Below, in pieces: positions 1-13,019 of a stretch of DNA of 64,000 nt (position 1 is its first letter; each line of letters opens with the position of its first letter). Under the pieces are notes generated by a model. The model was given only the letters and a program-made list of their open reading frames with translations, ran no database searches and was not told the DNA's origin. The stretch is from Taenia hydatigena (Eukaryota; Platyhelminthes; Cestoda; Cyclophyllidea; Taeniidae): assembly GCA_036345935.2 (NCBI GenBank), contig JADWOT020001200.1, forward strand, positions 104,852 to 168,851, read 5' to 3'. A program made the translations under genes and the position numbers.

Positions 1-800
1 TTTAAATACACATGGCTCAACTGCCCATATAAGTGTTGTATGCTCCATTCGCAATTAATTTTGGGGCTCTCTCGCCATCTTGCCATCACAGTATCACCTC
101 ATCAAGAGAGCATAGGCAACGGTCGTTTGGGTGAGAGTTGGGAGCACGATAGTCGACAACTTCATTGAGCCATCATATTCTCAAAGGTAAATTACCAGTA
201 AGTCATGACGTTTGTTGAAAATGCCTAATTTATCTGCAGTCGCATTAAATGGCTGGCTAGTCAGGATTAAATTAGCTGTCGGCCAGCTTGTTAAATGACT
301 GACCACCCCAACCATCAACCTGAACAGCTAACCTCCCAACCGACCAGCAACGCGCATGGGTGCATTCATTGGCATTAAGACGATAAAGCCTACGTGGGTT
401 AGTGTGTCTACACATATCTTACATTTACCAAGAAAACAACGACGGTCCTATGTTACGGATAATGCAATGCTGAACCACGTCACGGATGCGTGGCACAACT
501 TTCGACCATTGCGCCATATCAGACCTTGCTGCTTTAATTCATCCCTCACTAATGGCGTGAAACTCCTCAGCGTTTGCTGCTCTTGCAGTCAGTCCTTCAT
601 CTAGACAGTTTGAATCTTCTTGCGGATAAGATGGCATGCGTTTGGGTGGATGCCGAATGGGTAACTGTTGTATAACTACCCTAGGGAAGGAATTAAGTTA
701 TTAACCTCAGTCTCAATATAGCCCCAATAGCTAACATTTTAAATTGATTGATATCGGAGTAGTAAGGAGTTAGGAACTGTGTAGCTAGACTTGGATGTAT
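1..800 (-). repeat. Family A repeat, partial copy cut by the window edge
   Basis: On the minus strand this matches the stretches around 11560-12700, 26500-27450 and 35080-36180. The shared landmarks are a segment ending in TATTGAGACTGA, a segment around AGGTTAGCTGTTCAGGT, and a segment starting GTTGTATGCTCCA. Their order and spacing agree with the plus-strand copies, so this is one inverted copy running off the left edge. I see no open frame conserved between copies, so it is treated as non-coding repeat DNA. Confidence 0.75.
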
Positions 801-2539
801 ATTTTAAATGTTTGACAGCACGCTCAGCAAGTTGGCAGTAGAGGTCAGCAAAATCAAAAAAATCGGCTAGTGTCTACCTACCTGTTCCCTGTTTGACATT
901 ACTCGCAGCATCGTCTATTCGTAAAAACGAGTTACGCACACTTATTCAATCGCAAGGTGCTATGGTGCTTAAACTTCGTTGAGACTAGGTGCATTTGCAG
1001 AGACTTCTTTGTGAACAGGATAGTTTAATTGGGTGTCCATCAAGAATTTGGCCTGTACCTTGACCAGACTTGTCCTGCATTCTCGGAGGCGTTTACTCGT
1101 TGCGAACAAGCAAGAAACATATTTGCATGCCCTTTATCGTCAGTATGCAACAAAATCCATGGTGTCATGGAAGTAGCTAATGGAGTTCAATTAGTATAAG
1201 AGTACAGTGCGAAAACTCGGCTCTCCTAAGATGCTGTGCTGTGCATCCAAGCAGTCTTATATGACTATAAACCAGGCACGAGTTGAGCAAAATGCATGCA
1301 CTTTTAGTAAATTGTCGTAATGTGGAAATGCATACGTGGCAAAACTAGAACACTTTCTCTCAGCACTTAAGGATGAGTGGATTCTGCTGCTTCTCTGCTT
1401 GAATCTACAAAGGCAATGCCTAATGTCAAGTTACTCGCTGTCCTTACTTGCATGATCCTGGCCGATCACCTATTAAGATCTCATTGTATCTGGCCGACAG
1501 TCCCACTTCCGGTTTCAATGCATAGGGGTGATAATCCTATATTTTAAATTGTTTGCACACTCAACCGACTGCTACATATCTCAGGTGAGCTGTCGCCGGA
1601 GCTTGAGGTCGTTGGTCCACACTTCTTTACGTGATGGCATCTATACCAACAGCTTCCTCGTATTGAAACGCTTTTTGGCACTTTTGTATGCTTAACGCTG
1701 CATCCAATTTGCGGTTATGTGGCTGACTTAAAAACGTCCGGCTCTAATCTTAGGTTCCTACAATTGTGATAAGCTTCTAAAGCGTGGTTGTGCAACTGCA
1801 TCCATTTATGGTTGTAATGTAGGCAGAAAATGCCTCGACGTTAAGCCGATATTGACATTTAAGTGCAGCTTGGGCCTATTGCTCACGCATGTATGTGCTT
1901 GATATAAAAGCCGTCATATCCGCTCTCACGATCTGATCAAGCCTCAAAACAGGATACTTAGAGAGTCCGCAAATTCGCTGCAAGATTGGTTGTGTATGAG
2001 TGTGTTCTTGACGTGGCAATGGGCTTAAAATAAAGCCATCAATAACAAACTTCAAACGACCTCACCAAATGAAATCGTTGTTTCCGTTTTAACGACAAGC
2101 GAAAAATTTTGAAATAGTAGAGTTCATTATCCCTAAAAAACTGAAGCATGCAAGCATCTGCACGCTAAAATTTGCCAATTTTCTACTACTGCCTTACGCA
2201 ACTGCTGTATTGCGTGTAATAACAGTTTACGATTAAACTTAAAATTCTGCTTAGCATTGACTTTGCCTAGTATCCAAATGCCCGTCAAATCCCTTTATGC
2301 AGGCACTCACTGCAAACAAATGCTGATGTTAGCTTCAACGATACCGCATCGCTCACATTAGTACAAGTGCGGCTGTGATGATGCCCGCGCATGTCGGCCG
2401 ACGGGCTGACTAGTTTGCAATGAGAATGCCTCAGTCCCTTCTCTCGACCACTGCCCACCTCTCTGCCATCCAACGCATCTGCATTGCTCCCAACATGCAA
2501 TCACCTACAGTACCACCAAAACCTCATGCCAAGTGTGTC
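801..2539. other. Gene-free stretch, nothing recognised
   Basis: No ORF here looks like a real exon and I could match no long segment to another part of the window. The only faint echo is a CTACCTACCTGTT string near 878 that recurs near 15590 and 33178. It is too short to define a family. Confidence 0.5.
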
Positions 2540-2720
2540 GAGAACAAAGTAAAGTGTAAGAACTTCGAAAAAGGCGGTGTAGTAGAGAATAAAGGCAACT
2601 GGGGAGAAGCCGTAGGACACTTTTGTTTAGTCTACTTCGCATGACTGACTTCCTTAATCAATCATATTTGAAAGGCAAAAATATTACCACCGAGTTCATA
2701 TTTTTTGTAAGATTTAGGGA
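2540..2720 (+). repeat. Family F repeat, short fragment
   Basis: This fragment aligns with 6290-6450 and 28765-28920. Shared landmarks are an AAGTAAAGTG...GACTTCGA-like start, TTCAGTCTACTTCGCA-like middle and a following GACTGACCTC...TTAATCA segment. It is the shortest of three family F copies. Its flanks do not match the other copies, so it is a truncated fragment. Confidence 0.6.
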
Positions 2721-3640
2721 TTTAGGGTGGTGAGAGTAAGGGCACCACACTCAAGGTCTAGTCATATTTAACGATTCTCACTTCCATGCGTGCTGTTGGT
2801 AAAAGGCAACGCGGTTGCGGAAACAGTATGGCACAAAATGAAAAGCTGTATGACAGCTTTGCAGGCAATGGGCGGAAGGTGCAGCAACTAAGTTACCAGA
2901 AAGGCACTAGTACAGCATTCGGCACTAACAATAAAACTGAAACTTACCTGAAAATAATGGCAAGCGGCAACTAAGTTGAGCACATTAAAGCAAAGTGGTG
3001 AGTAAAGCATGCACGACATGCATGCAACGACAGCGAGAGGAGCTCACATCACCCGGCTGCAGCACGCAACCCGACAAGCACGAAGGCGGCCAGCACAGCA
3101 CCCACAAGGTCGAAATAAAAGTCAAGCGAAACGGTGCAAACGGAATGAGAAATGGCAACATGGAGTTGTTAAAACTAAAAATAATTAATAAAATGGTAGG
3201 ATTTAAAAAAGGGAAAAAATCACGGAGTTAAAGCGGAAAATCACACGGTTAAAACGCTTCTCTAAAAGCCTTAAGGTAATTAAAATAAATCCACTGCAAA
3301 GCATTATTACTGAATGCTATAAAAGGTCCCTAAAATGAGTTCCAATTCAATTTGACGCAAAATTTGCATTATAATGGACCACTAGTTAGGGCTCCGGTCT
3401 TATTCAAGGACCGGGCCAAACGCTGCTTGAATGTACAAATTACGTATTAATAGCAGCCGGAGACAGGGTCCCAGTGCAAGTTAAGATCAGATGATGTCAT
3501 AAGGTACCCCTGGACGGAGTTAGACCTCAATTCAAGGTCAGATCTGCAGTGTTTTACTGCCGGAGATCATTTAGCTCTATTCCAATGCCCTTAGCATCAT
3601 TTTTGGATCTAGATTTTGCTACAAGTAATTCCACTACCTA
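2721..3640. other. Gene-free stretch, purine-rich on the plus strand
   Basis: Two short open frames (2786-2974 and 2995-3231) read as lysine-rich peptides because the strand is rich in A and G. They share no splice signals and no similarity with other parts of the window, so I do not call them genes. The stretch ends where the pyrimidine-rich block begins. Confidence 0.4.
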
Positions 3641-4560
3641 ACAGGGCTCTTTTCCATTGTCTCTCCTTTTCTACCCGCATGTACTTATTTATTTGTCATC
3701 TCACCTTTACCTTTTTCCACCCACCACCGTCATGACTGCTGACCCTCCCCTCTACCACTATCACTTCGCTCGCAATCAGTATCCTTTATTTCTTCCCCCT
3801 ATTCTTTATCTTTTCCCTTTTACATCTTCTTCTTTTATTCTCGGTTATTTTCCAATTATTTGCGTGTAGTAGTTATAAAGAGAAAAGGAAGGCATCCTTC
3901 CTCCCTTCCGTCCTCCTTACTTTTCACTACCATCTTTGAACTACGCACTGCACCTCACTGCCTGTTTTAAAAAGAAAAATCAAAAGGTCTCAAAAAAGAG
4001 TCAAAAACTTTTCCCCTTCTTCATCCCTTCGTCATTTTTCAAACTCACATACATGCGACACACACATTTATTCACTTTTTACTCACCTTCTTCCACCCTC
4101 TCGCCTAGATCTATTACAAACATACTATTCCTTTCCTTCCCATCTACTTTTTTATTGTTTCCTATTTAGTGCCTTTGTAAGTGACATACCATCATGTATC
4201 TACCATTCTTCCTTCTTTCACTTATTCTTGGCGCATTGTTTTCTTTCACTTTCATTCATGACCCTATTACGGATACCGTTGTTTCAAGTCGCATGTATGC
4301 ATACATGCATATATGTATCACTGCCTCTTCCTGTCCCACCCTATCATCCACCATTTCCTCCTCCTCTACTTCTAGTCCTTTCCCTGCCCCCCGCTCCCCA
4401 CTTCATTGACACAGAAAAACGCTCGCCCTCGTCGCAACGCATTCATTCTCCACCTATTCCTTTTATTTATTCGTCGTAGATGCCTTGTTTTCCTCTTCCT
4501 ACCCACCCTCTCTTTCTTCTATTCATTCATCTATTAACCGCAGAAGTCCCCTTACCTTCT
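3641..4560 (+). repeat. Family P pyrimidine-rich block, direct copy
   Basis: The plus strand is dominated by C and T for about 920 bases. It is not a simple satellite: it aligns block by block with the reverse complement of 14010-15021. Landmarks are TTTCCACCCACCACC, then GACCCTCCC, then GTCGTAGATGCCTTG, then CTATTCATT and CCGCAGAAG. The copies differ by substitutions and several indels, so they are old. Apparent ORFs here are artefacts of the composition: Ser-, Pro-, Leu- and Phe-rich and hydrophobic. Pyrimidine bias continues more weakly to about 4800. Confidence 0.75.
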
Positions 4561-5729
4561 CCTCCTCATTTACAACGTCTGTTTCTTCCTCCTCCTCTCT
4601 TGTCACACACGCACCAGATAGCAACAAGATGAAGTCCTCCTCTTCAACAAGGAGGAAATCAGAGCCTGCAGTCGAGCAGGTCTCACCCACATCTTTCCCT
4701 TGCCCATGCGGTCTGTGCTACTTACACCTCTCTTCCTTTTATTTGCCTTTTTTCACATTTTTCCAATCAATCGCCTTTACCTCCCAAAAAATTTAATCCT
4801 GTCCTTTGAGTTGCGCCTCAATTTTTGCATGCTAGACATGACATTTACCTTCTCTTACACTTTCCGAAAAGTAATTGTAGCAGACCTTACAGTATTTACC
4901 CCTTTTATTTCCCTCATATCCACCCAAACGCATGCACTTACTACTACTACTACTAGGGCTACTACCGCGCATTCAAAGTCGAGTCGATATGCCGACAAGA
5001 CGTAAATGCGTGAACAACAAAGAGAGGCTGCTGAATCTGCATCGGCTCTTTCCATTAACGTCAGTTTTGAAGTCATCTCCTTATGCAATTGTACCCACTG
5101 AACACAATTGGAAGACGGGAGTTGTTCACTTCGGAGCAATGTCTTTAAAGATTGTCACTCCCACTGCATCACTACGCACTGCCGATTATACTAGAGCATT
5201 ACACAAATTGCTGTCCTTCCTCGTGATCGGTGGTTTTTCAAGCGAAGACATGCAGCATCAGCCAAACAGCAATTGCGTTTGCATTGATCCATGTCACTGG
5301 GCTCGAAGTCCTTCAGGGCGCCAACTATAGGGTCATAAAATGACCTCGGGAAGTAAAACACCTAACCGGAGAGCTTGAGGCAATGAATCGACTTCCGCCT
5401 GTGACCTTCTGCAGGATATCCATGCACCAATTCCCAGCCACATGCACCACAGCGCTGCCAAGGATGACTAGAGGAGATAATCATGTAAAGGCTTGCTCAA
5501 TTGCCTAAATCAATTTTACAGGTGCAGGATGGCTTTGTTCCTTTCCCTCTATCCACCCATCAAATGCGTGCTAAAACAGCTTACGACAACAGTAGTTCAA
5601 GCAGACCCTGTATTAACCATCCAATCATTCATCAGCTATCCAGTGATTCATCCATCCGTCCATCAATTTCGTATTATCCGCTTGTTACCAGCTGCCAATC
5701 TGGTTGCGGCAGCTAGACCATCAACATGT
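4561..5729. other. Gene-free stretch after the P block
   Basis: The first 250 bases stay pyrimidine-rich and a short CTA-repeat microsatellite lies near 4940-4955. A 132-codon open frame at 4932-5330 has no splice signal or recognisable motif. Near 5610-5670 there is a short run of CATC-like words. Nothing else is recognised. Confidence 0.45.
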
Positions 5730-7050
5730 GGGACGGTCCACTAGCGAATAAAGTGACTTTAAAAGCATGCAGGATGTTAGAGCACTTGTCAGTCTTGTAG
5801 AGCAATGAGGAAGATGTGGATTTGGCAGCCAGTAGAAGGCTGCATACGGTGTCGAAAATTGTTTTGATACATAAATTAGGGACAATAAAGTTACAGCATA
5901 TACCAAAAATGCTTATCACTAGCCCATCATCAAGTTTCTTTGGTTGGACTCCCGCGTCTTATCAAAGAAGTTGAATATCAGACAGGACACGACCAGATCA
6001 GTTATGCGACTAAGCAGCACACTACTTTATCACTTGCACTTCAGAGGCCCTTAGAGGGACCGTTAGAGTGAGCAAAAGGTTCTCCCGCGCGTGCAAACTA
6101 AGAATGGTGAGAAAGCGTCAAATAGTTGCGCTCTAGGCCAAAAGCACATTTGAAGTCCACCTCACTTGTCCGCTTGTACCAACTATTCCACCATCACTTG
6201 TTGCATGGTCACCCACTGTACGCTAGTGTGATTATTTTGTGACAACGTGCAATTATCACACAAGTGTGTAGATGACTATTTGGGTAAAGTGCAAAAAAAT
6301 GAAGCGCAGGGACTTTGAAGACGGTAAAAGGGGTTAAGACTGAAGGTAATTGAAGGGAAGTCATAAGGCGATTTCGTTCAGTCTACTTCACAGGACTGAC
6401 CTCTTTAATCATTTATCTATTAATGTCGAAAATATTGTCACTTAGTTCTAAAATCACTTCCACTTTTAACCCCATTGCACGTTAACTTGCCGTTATTTAG
6501 TGTGAGTTCTTCCCGAGTCTTTGATAACAATGCAAATAAATATCGCTTTTTGTTATTCCTAAACAAGAAATGACAGTGTGGGGGGAATTAGGCCTATCGC
6601 CACCAAATAAGGAAAGAATTATAAGCCCAACGCATCAACTTCAGTAAGCTTAGCGTTTTCAAACTAAAGAAATTATCCACAGAGGTAGCGGTGGATTGCT
6701 TAAGGACACAAACTAGTAAGCAAAAGCTACCCACTTAGTCCTTAGTCCAGCGAGGTCAAATGGATGCCATGACTTTACTTAAACAAAAGCCTGCACACAA
6801 TTTTGATTCGGAGGTTGGAAGGAAACGACTATGGGGCGCATGTGCACGAAACACAGAGAATGGTGCAAGCAAAATGGGCAACACGGGTGATTGGTAAGGT
6901 CCGCAGCGTTGTTAATGAACACGATGCAGTTTTTTACTCGAAAGGAAAGACAACGGATTGTAGAAAATCAAGCAATAGTGGGAATCACGATGCAATCTGT
7001 GGTGATTATGCTGGAGAAGATCAGTTTACCTTGATAGTCTGAAACACATC
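5730..7050 (+). repeat. Family F repeat, long copy
   Basis: This aligns along most of its length with 28170-29550. Shared landmarks are GCATGCAGGATGTTAGAG (5766), the GTGTGATTATTTTGTGACAA segment near 6223, GAATTAGGCCTATCGCC near 6585, and GTGCACGAAACACAGAGAA near 6843. Order is the same in both copies. There is no long conserved frame, so I regard it as a dispersed non-coding repeat or a decayed mobile element of unknown class. Confidence 0.7.
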
Positions 7051-7239
7051 ATCACCATCGTCATCATCTTCTCAAACACCGACGCGGAACTGTGGTGCGC
7101 TACCTCAGCTCATCTGTACATAAAAAATGAGGAGCAGGCACTTTTTGAACGCTTCGGACGCCATTAACAATTGTTAGTGTCGATGATGAAAAGACACCGA
7201 GGGAGTTTTGTTTGGTAGCACAAGGTCTTCGAGGTTGAC

Positions 7240-8948
7240 AGCCAAAGCAGGCTCAAAATATAGACTAAACTTCCTTAAATGGCAAGTACAAAGTGCGGCA
7301 AATAACGGGCCCTGTTGAATAAGCATCACACACCTGACAAAACGATGGCGGATAATTGCAGGATTGTGGTTATAATCAAGCGTAGTTAACTGATGAATGC
7401 TGGTGGGTTCTTTTTACCTTAAAGCTAACCCTTCCTATTTTAACTCATCACGGCATTCGATATCCGTTGACTCGCGTTTGTAACGGCGTTTTGCAGCGTT
7501 CTATACACGAATGATCTAAAGACTACTCGTAAGAGCAAAAGTTTGTTCAAGACACCACAGTGTTCTCAAGGCAGCGCAAATGCATAACGTGTAGTATGAC
7601 AATATGGACTAGGTATATGGCCAGGAAGTCACAGTGCAAAGTGCATGCGACTTCCTTAACATTCTTTTCTTACATTATACCGTTAGCCTTCATTAAAATT
7701 TTAATGTATTGCATTCTGTGGCTCCAATTTTTGCACTTTAAGGTGCTGATATCAGCAATGCCTCAGATTAACGAAGCATACTGAACGCTAAAGTAAAATT
7801 TGTCGAGAATCCTAAGATGCCACAATTTGTGCTGTGAAATTACGGAGTATTCCAACTATTCATGCTGGTTTATTAATAGGGCCTTATGAGAGGATATTTC
7901 TGCTGTGTGAAATCGTTTTAATCTAGTCAAAGTCCCTTTTTTTCAACTAGGCTACTAATAAACAGATAGAGGTGGAGTCAAATGAGAGGCCAATTCTCTT
8001 ATTTCTTCGTCAACAAATGCGTAATAAACCTTTGCATGATGTCTATGGGTGAGTGGTACGATGAGATGAGTTGTGTTATGCCTATCAGTCACATTAAAGC
8101 CGCTACCTCACAGTCGTTTCGTTCATGCCATTAGCAGAGTATTTGTCTCTAGCCTTAATTTAACGGTCGGCAAGTCGGAGGGAATGCTGATCGCAGTTGT
8201 CAGGCAGATACTTAATGGCAAATACTCGAAAGAGACATCTCCACTTCATTCCTTATCACCATTGCTGAGTAGTGACTAGGCTAGAGTCAGATATATTGCG
8301 TGATAATCGGCAATGACATTCGCTTCGCCATTTTTACGTGTGACTTCAAATTGTCCAAGTTGTAAGGGAACCGCTAACTTTCCTCAGTAGCACCTTGAGC
8401 ACTCTTCATTGACAAATTGAAGCATTTTGCGAAAAAATGCGATTTCATCGAGGGTGGTGGCATTGTCCCTGTCAAAGTGTGTTTCTATTAAGTACTTGTG
8501 CAGCTGATTAAAACGTCCACAGTATCAGATATTAATGGAAATTAAGACAAATTCGCATCATCTGCATAGAGCTGATTTATTTAAAAAAGACCTTTGCCAA
8601 TTTGAATCGAATCAGGCGATGCAAAGCGCACATTTTATAATCTGCATTAGTTTAGCCAACATCTTAAAGGTGGATCGACATACCAGTCCATGAGTATAGG
8701 CTCGTACGCCCCATTTGTTTCATCAAAAATAACTTTCCGTATCGATTTGTTAGTTACTTCGCAATGCGCTTTATTGTTTTAATGGATTATGCTCCATAAA
8801 CTACATTAGAAAATCTGACTTGTTGGTCGTTGGACTTTGCTGATTGGCTGGATGAGAGAAGTGATTGGAAATGGATAATGATCACATGTCTCATAAAAGT
8901 AACCTCATTTGGATAGTTTACATCAGATTCTGAGTGGCAATGTCTCAG
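7240..8948 (+). repeat. Family B repeat leading into the amplified exon
   Basis: This matches 20970-22600 and 30890-32088 in the same orientation, and 39895-38137 and 47110-46130 inverted. Landmarks include the GGTTATAATCAAGCG...TGGTGGGTTC segment near 7370-7410 and the CTTTGCTGATTGGCTGGAT segment near 8837. In copies that continue, B always runs into the same short exon, small intron and 221-codon exon, so B is the 5' part of the amplified gene unit. No reading frame in B itself is conserved. Confidence 0.75.
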
Positions 8949-9052
8949 GTAAGTTTGAAAAACTCTACGCTTAATGAATGACTTCAATAAGTGCTTTCCA
9001 ATATATCTTCACTCCAAAAGTTGCCGAAATTTGCCATGAAGAGTTGTTTTAG
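8949..9052 (+). other. Candidate 104-nt intron of the amplified gene, copy 1
   Basis: The sequence begins with a consensus donor, CAG|GTAAGT, and ends with TTGTTTTAG|GAG. The equivalent interval is 106 nt at 32089-32194 (donor GTGGGT, acceptor TTTTAG) and 106 nt at 38136-38031 on the minus strand (donor GTTGGT, acceptor CATTTAG). The GT, the AG, the length and the position are kept while the interior varies. In copy 1 the upstream exon has an in-frame TGA, so this copy is unlikely to be functional. Confidence 0.5.
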
Positions 9053-9696
9053 GAGGAATCAACAGACCTTTCCATTCAAACACTTAGTATCCAACACAGT
9101 GCAAAAGAAATGAAATGGCTAGACGCACACCTTTGCTGGGTGCTTTTCTATATAAGCGCAGAGGAACATCCTCATTGTCATGATTACGCAAGACAGCATT
9201 ACAATAATGTAGGGGATTTCTTTCGTAGCCTCGCGTCGAGAGTGTTTCCTGCTGATGCACACGCGCCGATTAGCTGTCTGATCAACACACTACGTCATTG
9301 CACAAGACTTCCGCCATACGGGATGAAACGCTACAGGTGAGATTTGTCAGTACTGCAATCTGCTTCATCCACTTGTCTCTGCTTGGATGTGTCTACGGAT
9401 GTTCCCAACTTTTAAACCAGTGAAATCCATTTTTTAGGACGGCATACAGCATCATGCAGGACATGAGTTAACGGTCTGAAGAATGTGGAGAAGGAAGAGA
9501 AAGGATGCAGCCGAGCGATTATGACTGCGTCATCTTATATCTTGATTATCCAGATTTCGAACATCGGGATTGTTGACATCTGAATGTTGCATCCAACGTC
9601 CTCATGTCAAAGCAAACGCCTGTCGTGACAGGCTCCATGTGGCGGACGTTGGATCCCTACCCGAACTTGGACTGCGTGCAAAAGATATTTGAGGCC
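9053..9696 (+). pseudogene. Decayed copy of the BRCT-like exon
   Basis: This is the plus-strand homologue of the intact exon at 38030-37368. It is open from an ATG at 9110 (MKWLDAHLCW...) to a TGA at 9338-9340, where the other copies read on through the RRYK-equivalent residues. After about 260 bases of disrupted frame it is open again from 9604 to 9828 (MSKQTPVVTGSMWRTLD...). The candidate donor at its end, GAGGCC|GTAAGT at 9697, is a better consensus than the GTAAAT of the intact copy. With a stop and at least one frameshift it cannot make the full exon peptide. The part from 9435 onward is almost identical to the inverted copy at 14009-13555. Confidence 0.65.
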
Positions 9697-10430
9697 GTAA
9701 GTGGTTTCTACTTTCCTCCTTTTTCCAAGTTTTCTGATAGTTATCGCATTTGGTTCAACCGGTGGCAAAACAATTGGACGACGAATTTGGTGGGGATGGT
9801 ACAGTGGGCCTGTCTCCATGTCATATGAAGAAGAAGTAAGGCCTTACACGCTCATTCATTTTTATGATTAAATGATCTATAACGGCATTTTATAAAGTGC
9901 TCAAAGACTTTTTACAATAAGCGATATAAAATGATACTTGAAAAGACCTACGCTTTTAATGATGCGTAGTGTGAATTAGGGACAAAATTAAAGTGATTTG
10001 GAATCGTCGAGCCGCAGGTAATAGATTGACTCAGTGCTATTATCGATGTAGAGGCGTTTCCGTAGGCTATAATGGTAGCATTATCCCTCAACATTTAACC
10101 GTTGCCTAAGAGAATAAGAAATTTTTGCGTATCAATAATTTTGAAATGCAGCTTTAATGCATCGGAGCCTGTTTGCTTACATAATGTAGCTGAAGTAGTC
10201 GGTCAGAAAGAATGCTTGTGTGTGCGACTAGATATTACTGACTTCTTCTCTCCCGTGGACCGTCTCATCACGCGCGTGGCATCTGGCGGTGTGTACTCGC
10301 AGACACCGAGACGCATTTTTCCTGCTTCAACCTTTACTGCTATCCTCCCATCTTCGAATTCAATTTGTTAATTTGTTCACAGTTTTACACTGGTGGGCGT
10401 ACACGCTGGGTTCACGTTGAGGACTAAGGA
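9435..10430 (+). repeat. Long inverted repeat, left arm
   Basis: Positions 9435-9889 match the reverse complement of 13555-14009 with one mismatch that I can find (9875). Beyond 9890 the arms stay homologous to about 10430 and 13020, but with frequent substitutions and indels. The outer edge is sharp: at 9435 homology stops because the right arm is joined to the P block at 14010. The arm includes the 3' part of the BRCT-like exon and the conserved GGVY peptide region. Confidence 0.85.
10200..10371 (+). pseudogene. Conserved downstream peptide region (possible inter-BRCT linker exon), copy 1
   Basis: Open frame reading RLDITDFF...ITRVASGGVYSQT..RIFPAS. The equivalent peptide at 36901-36740 on the minus strand reads RLDIPDFLCLPEGYIATRV, then SGGVYFQT..RIFPAS. 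So amino-acid sequence is kept in the repeat about 500 bases downstream of the main exon. The LPEGY-type string shortly after a BRCT-like domain recalls the linker of tandem BRCT proteins such as 53BP1; that is inference. Acceptor-like TAG sits just before the ATT-ACT or ATT-CCT codons, but its phase does not match the donor at 9697, so the splicing model is unresolved. Confidence 0.35.
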
Positions 10431-10479
10431 ATGTAGATACTAAGATTGCATAAAAGCGAGTCACAGAATAATTTATGCA

Positions 10480-13019
10480 ATTAATCAGTCCTGCGATCTA
10501 AGGGAATTCGGGATTAAAAAATTTTAAGTAATACAACCGGGAAAAAAATTTATTGCATGAAAGCGAGTTAAAGTTTTAGCTGTTTTCTAACACATCAAAA
10601 TTTGTTAAGTGAACCAACTTCTGTACGTCGCGTCTCATTACGCTAGAAACTCAATCATGAGGACCCATATGAGCGTTCATGAACTTTGACATGCAGCTGG
10701 TAGCCGTCCACCCTTGCCTTCAATGTCGACCACCGGTAAGAAGTAGCCTCTGGAAGGCGGTGGCGAGACAGGGGAGTACAATTTAACCATTATTAGGATG
10801 ATCAATTTAAGATGAACTTTCGCCAATGCCATATACAAAAATGATCGCTGATATTGGTTATAGATAAAATCACAAATTTTGGCATGATTATGGAGTTCTG
10901 ATGCGGTAATTTGCTAATCGCAACACTCGGTGGTCTGGATTCTGCCATAGGTTGACAGTAGATCGGGCCAGTCTTTTCTGCATTTCTTTTCTTTTTGACT
11001 CCCCTTCTCTTTCTAATCAAGACCCAGCAACGGTTAGGTGGGTCTAATTAATGTATGTTCACATAAGGAAGTAAAAATTGGCAACCTTTGTGCATTTCAT
11101 TTTAGTACATTCATTCTATATCTCATACGCAGGTTGAAGGCAGCACTGAAGGAGATTTATAAGCCTTATACGTTAAGGCTTATTTTGAGGAGAAAGAGAT
11201 TACGCAAAGACTCTCGCACTAACGCAACGTGCGTTTCTTTCGGCCTCTGACTGATGCACAAAAATTGCATGCAATTTATTACCGAGAGAAGCATCTACTA
11301 GTGGAGTATAAGTAGTTGGCACTGGGGAAGGGAAGAGGTGGATTAAGATAGGGGAAGGCAGGAAGAGGGAAAGGAGGTGGCACGGTGACTAGAGGTGGGT
11401 TTGAGGAAATGGCGGAGAGAGGGAGAGGAGGAAGAGCTTTACCAATGTCAGTGAAAAGTTAGGTCTCATCTCGCTCTATTGATTGCTTGATCCAACACCC
11501 GCAAAATCGTTCTAACCAAAAAGGGGGATTTGTGCGTCCAAGTCGTGCTACCTTGCTTAACTACACGGCTCCTAACTATTTCCTATTCTGATATTAACCA
11601 ATTTAAAATGTTCGCCAGGGGTACCATATTGAGACCGAATTTAATAATCTGATTCCATCCATAGAGTCAGCTATGCAGCAATAACCCATTTTGCAGCTAC
11701 TCAGACGCATACCGCCTATCCGCATGAAGAATTAAACTGTCAGGATTTAAGGGCTGATTGCAAAAATAGCAAAGGTCGACGGCATTTGCACCATCTGCAA
11801 ATAGCGAATGAATGCAGCAAAGTATAATGTAGAGCTTTGGTCAAATGTTGTGTTGCGCATTCGTGACGTGGTCCAGTATTGGTATTGGCATTGGTAGATT
11901 ATATTTGTAGAAGGGTTGTGCACTCATACAAACACGCGTAGGCTCCATCGTCTTCATGCGCATCCCCACCGTTATTAGCTGCATTACATTTTTAAGCGCA
12001 TTCACCTGATGGTAAACAATGCAACTTCTAAATTGCAAGATATTCCTTGTTTTCTGAATAATTCTGTGGTCTCCGATATGCCACACCCGGAAGGTGTGAC
12101 CCGGTCTACCAGAATAGTGTCCCACACAATTCAAGTTCAGCGTCGCAACTCGCCGCACTTGTGGCAAAGCGAGCGTACACTGCCACTGCCTGAGAGGCCA
12201 ACACTGCTTGTCTAGTTCTTATACTTTTCCATGGTTCGGTTCAACCAACAATTGTTTTTTGGAGTCTAAATTCTTGGTGTTGTTGATAGTGCGTATGTGT
12301 CCTCAGAGGAGGTGTAAAATAAAGCACGGCCTCTGACACCTTACCGTGCCAACGAATAAACCCGTGGGAGCTGCTCGTCAGTTGGGAGGTTAGCTGTTCA
12401 GGTGGATGGTTCGGCTAGTCAATTATTTAGCAATTTGACCGACAGCTAATTTGAACCCGACTAGCTGGCCATCAAAAGTGGCTGCGACTGCAGATGAATC
12501 AGGTACTGCCAACATGCGTACTTACACGTGGAGAACATGATAGCACAACAACGTGGTCGACTGTCGCGGTCCCAACTCTCACTCAAACCACCATTGCTCA
12601 TGTTCTCTTGATGACGTGATGTATGGACTCTAAAATTAATTGCTAATTGAGCATACAACACTTGCGTGGGAAGTTGAGCTACGAGTTTGTAGAAATATCG
12701 AACACTTCAAGCAAAAGAAACTAGTAAATTTGCTTTCATATGTTTATCGGGTTCCTGCTAAGAATGCGCCGCTCTGTTTCGCATTGAATGATCAACCTCA
12801 TAGTAATCAAACATTTCCCATCTCAATGACACTCATACGATTTGAGGTTAGCTTTGTTCCAGATTTGAAACTTGATTATGATTGCGATCGCGGATGATAA
12901 CTCGTAAGGCTCACCGATCTCAAGTTGATGCTTTCTCATTTGAGCAACATTTAGAGAGGGTAAAGTTAGTCACTAGAAAGCGAAATCAATTTTGCCTAAT
13001 TTTAGAAATTGTATTCTTT
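10480..13019 (+). repeat. Family A repeat, long copy
   Basis: Matches 25505-28000 and 34980-36660 in the same orientation, 23835-24920 in part, and 1-800 inverted. Landmarks are a TTATTGCATGAAAGCGAG segment (10552), a poly-pyrimidine TTTTCTTTTTGAC segment near 10990, TTTAAAATGTTCGCCAGGGG near 11601, GGAGGTTAGCTGTTCAGGT near 12384 and a TTGAGCATACAAC segment near 12648. At its left it abuts the left arm of the inverted repeat in the opposite sense. No conserved reading frame is seen. Confidence 0.75.

Noticed and set aside
4485..4796. Serine- and phenylalanine-rich 103-codon ORF, possible membrane protein
   Set aside because: It lies partly in the pyrimidine-rich P block; hydrophobic and Ser-rich translation follows from C/T bias. 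It is not conserved in the inverted copy.
4932..5330. 132-codon ORF
   Set aside because: No domain, no splice context and no second copy. Length is within chance for six frames of 64 kb.
9334..9345. CAG|GTGAG donor-like site inside exon copy 1
   Set aside because: The other copies read AAATAC or AAATGC here, so it arose by mutation in a decayed copy; it only creates the TGA stop.
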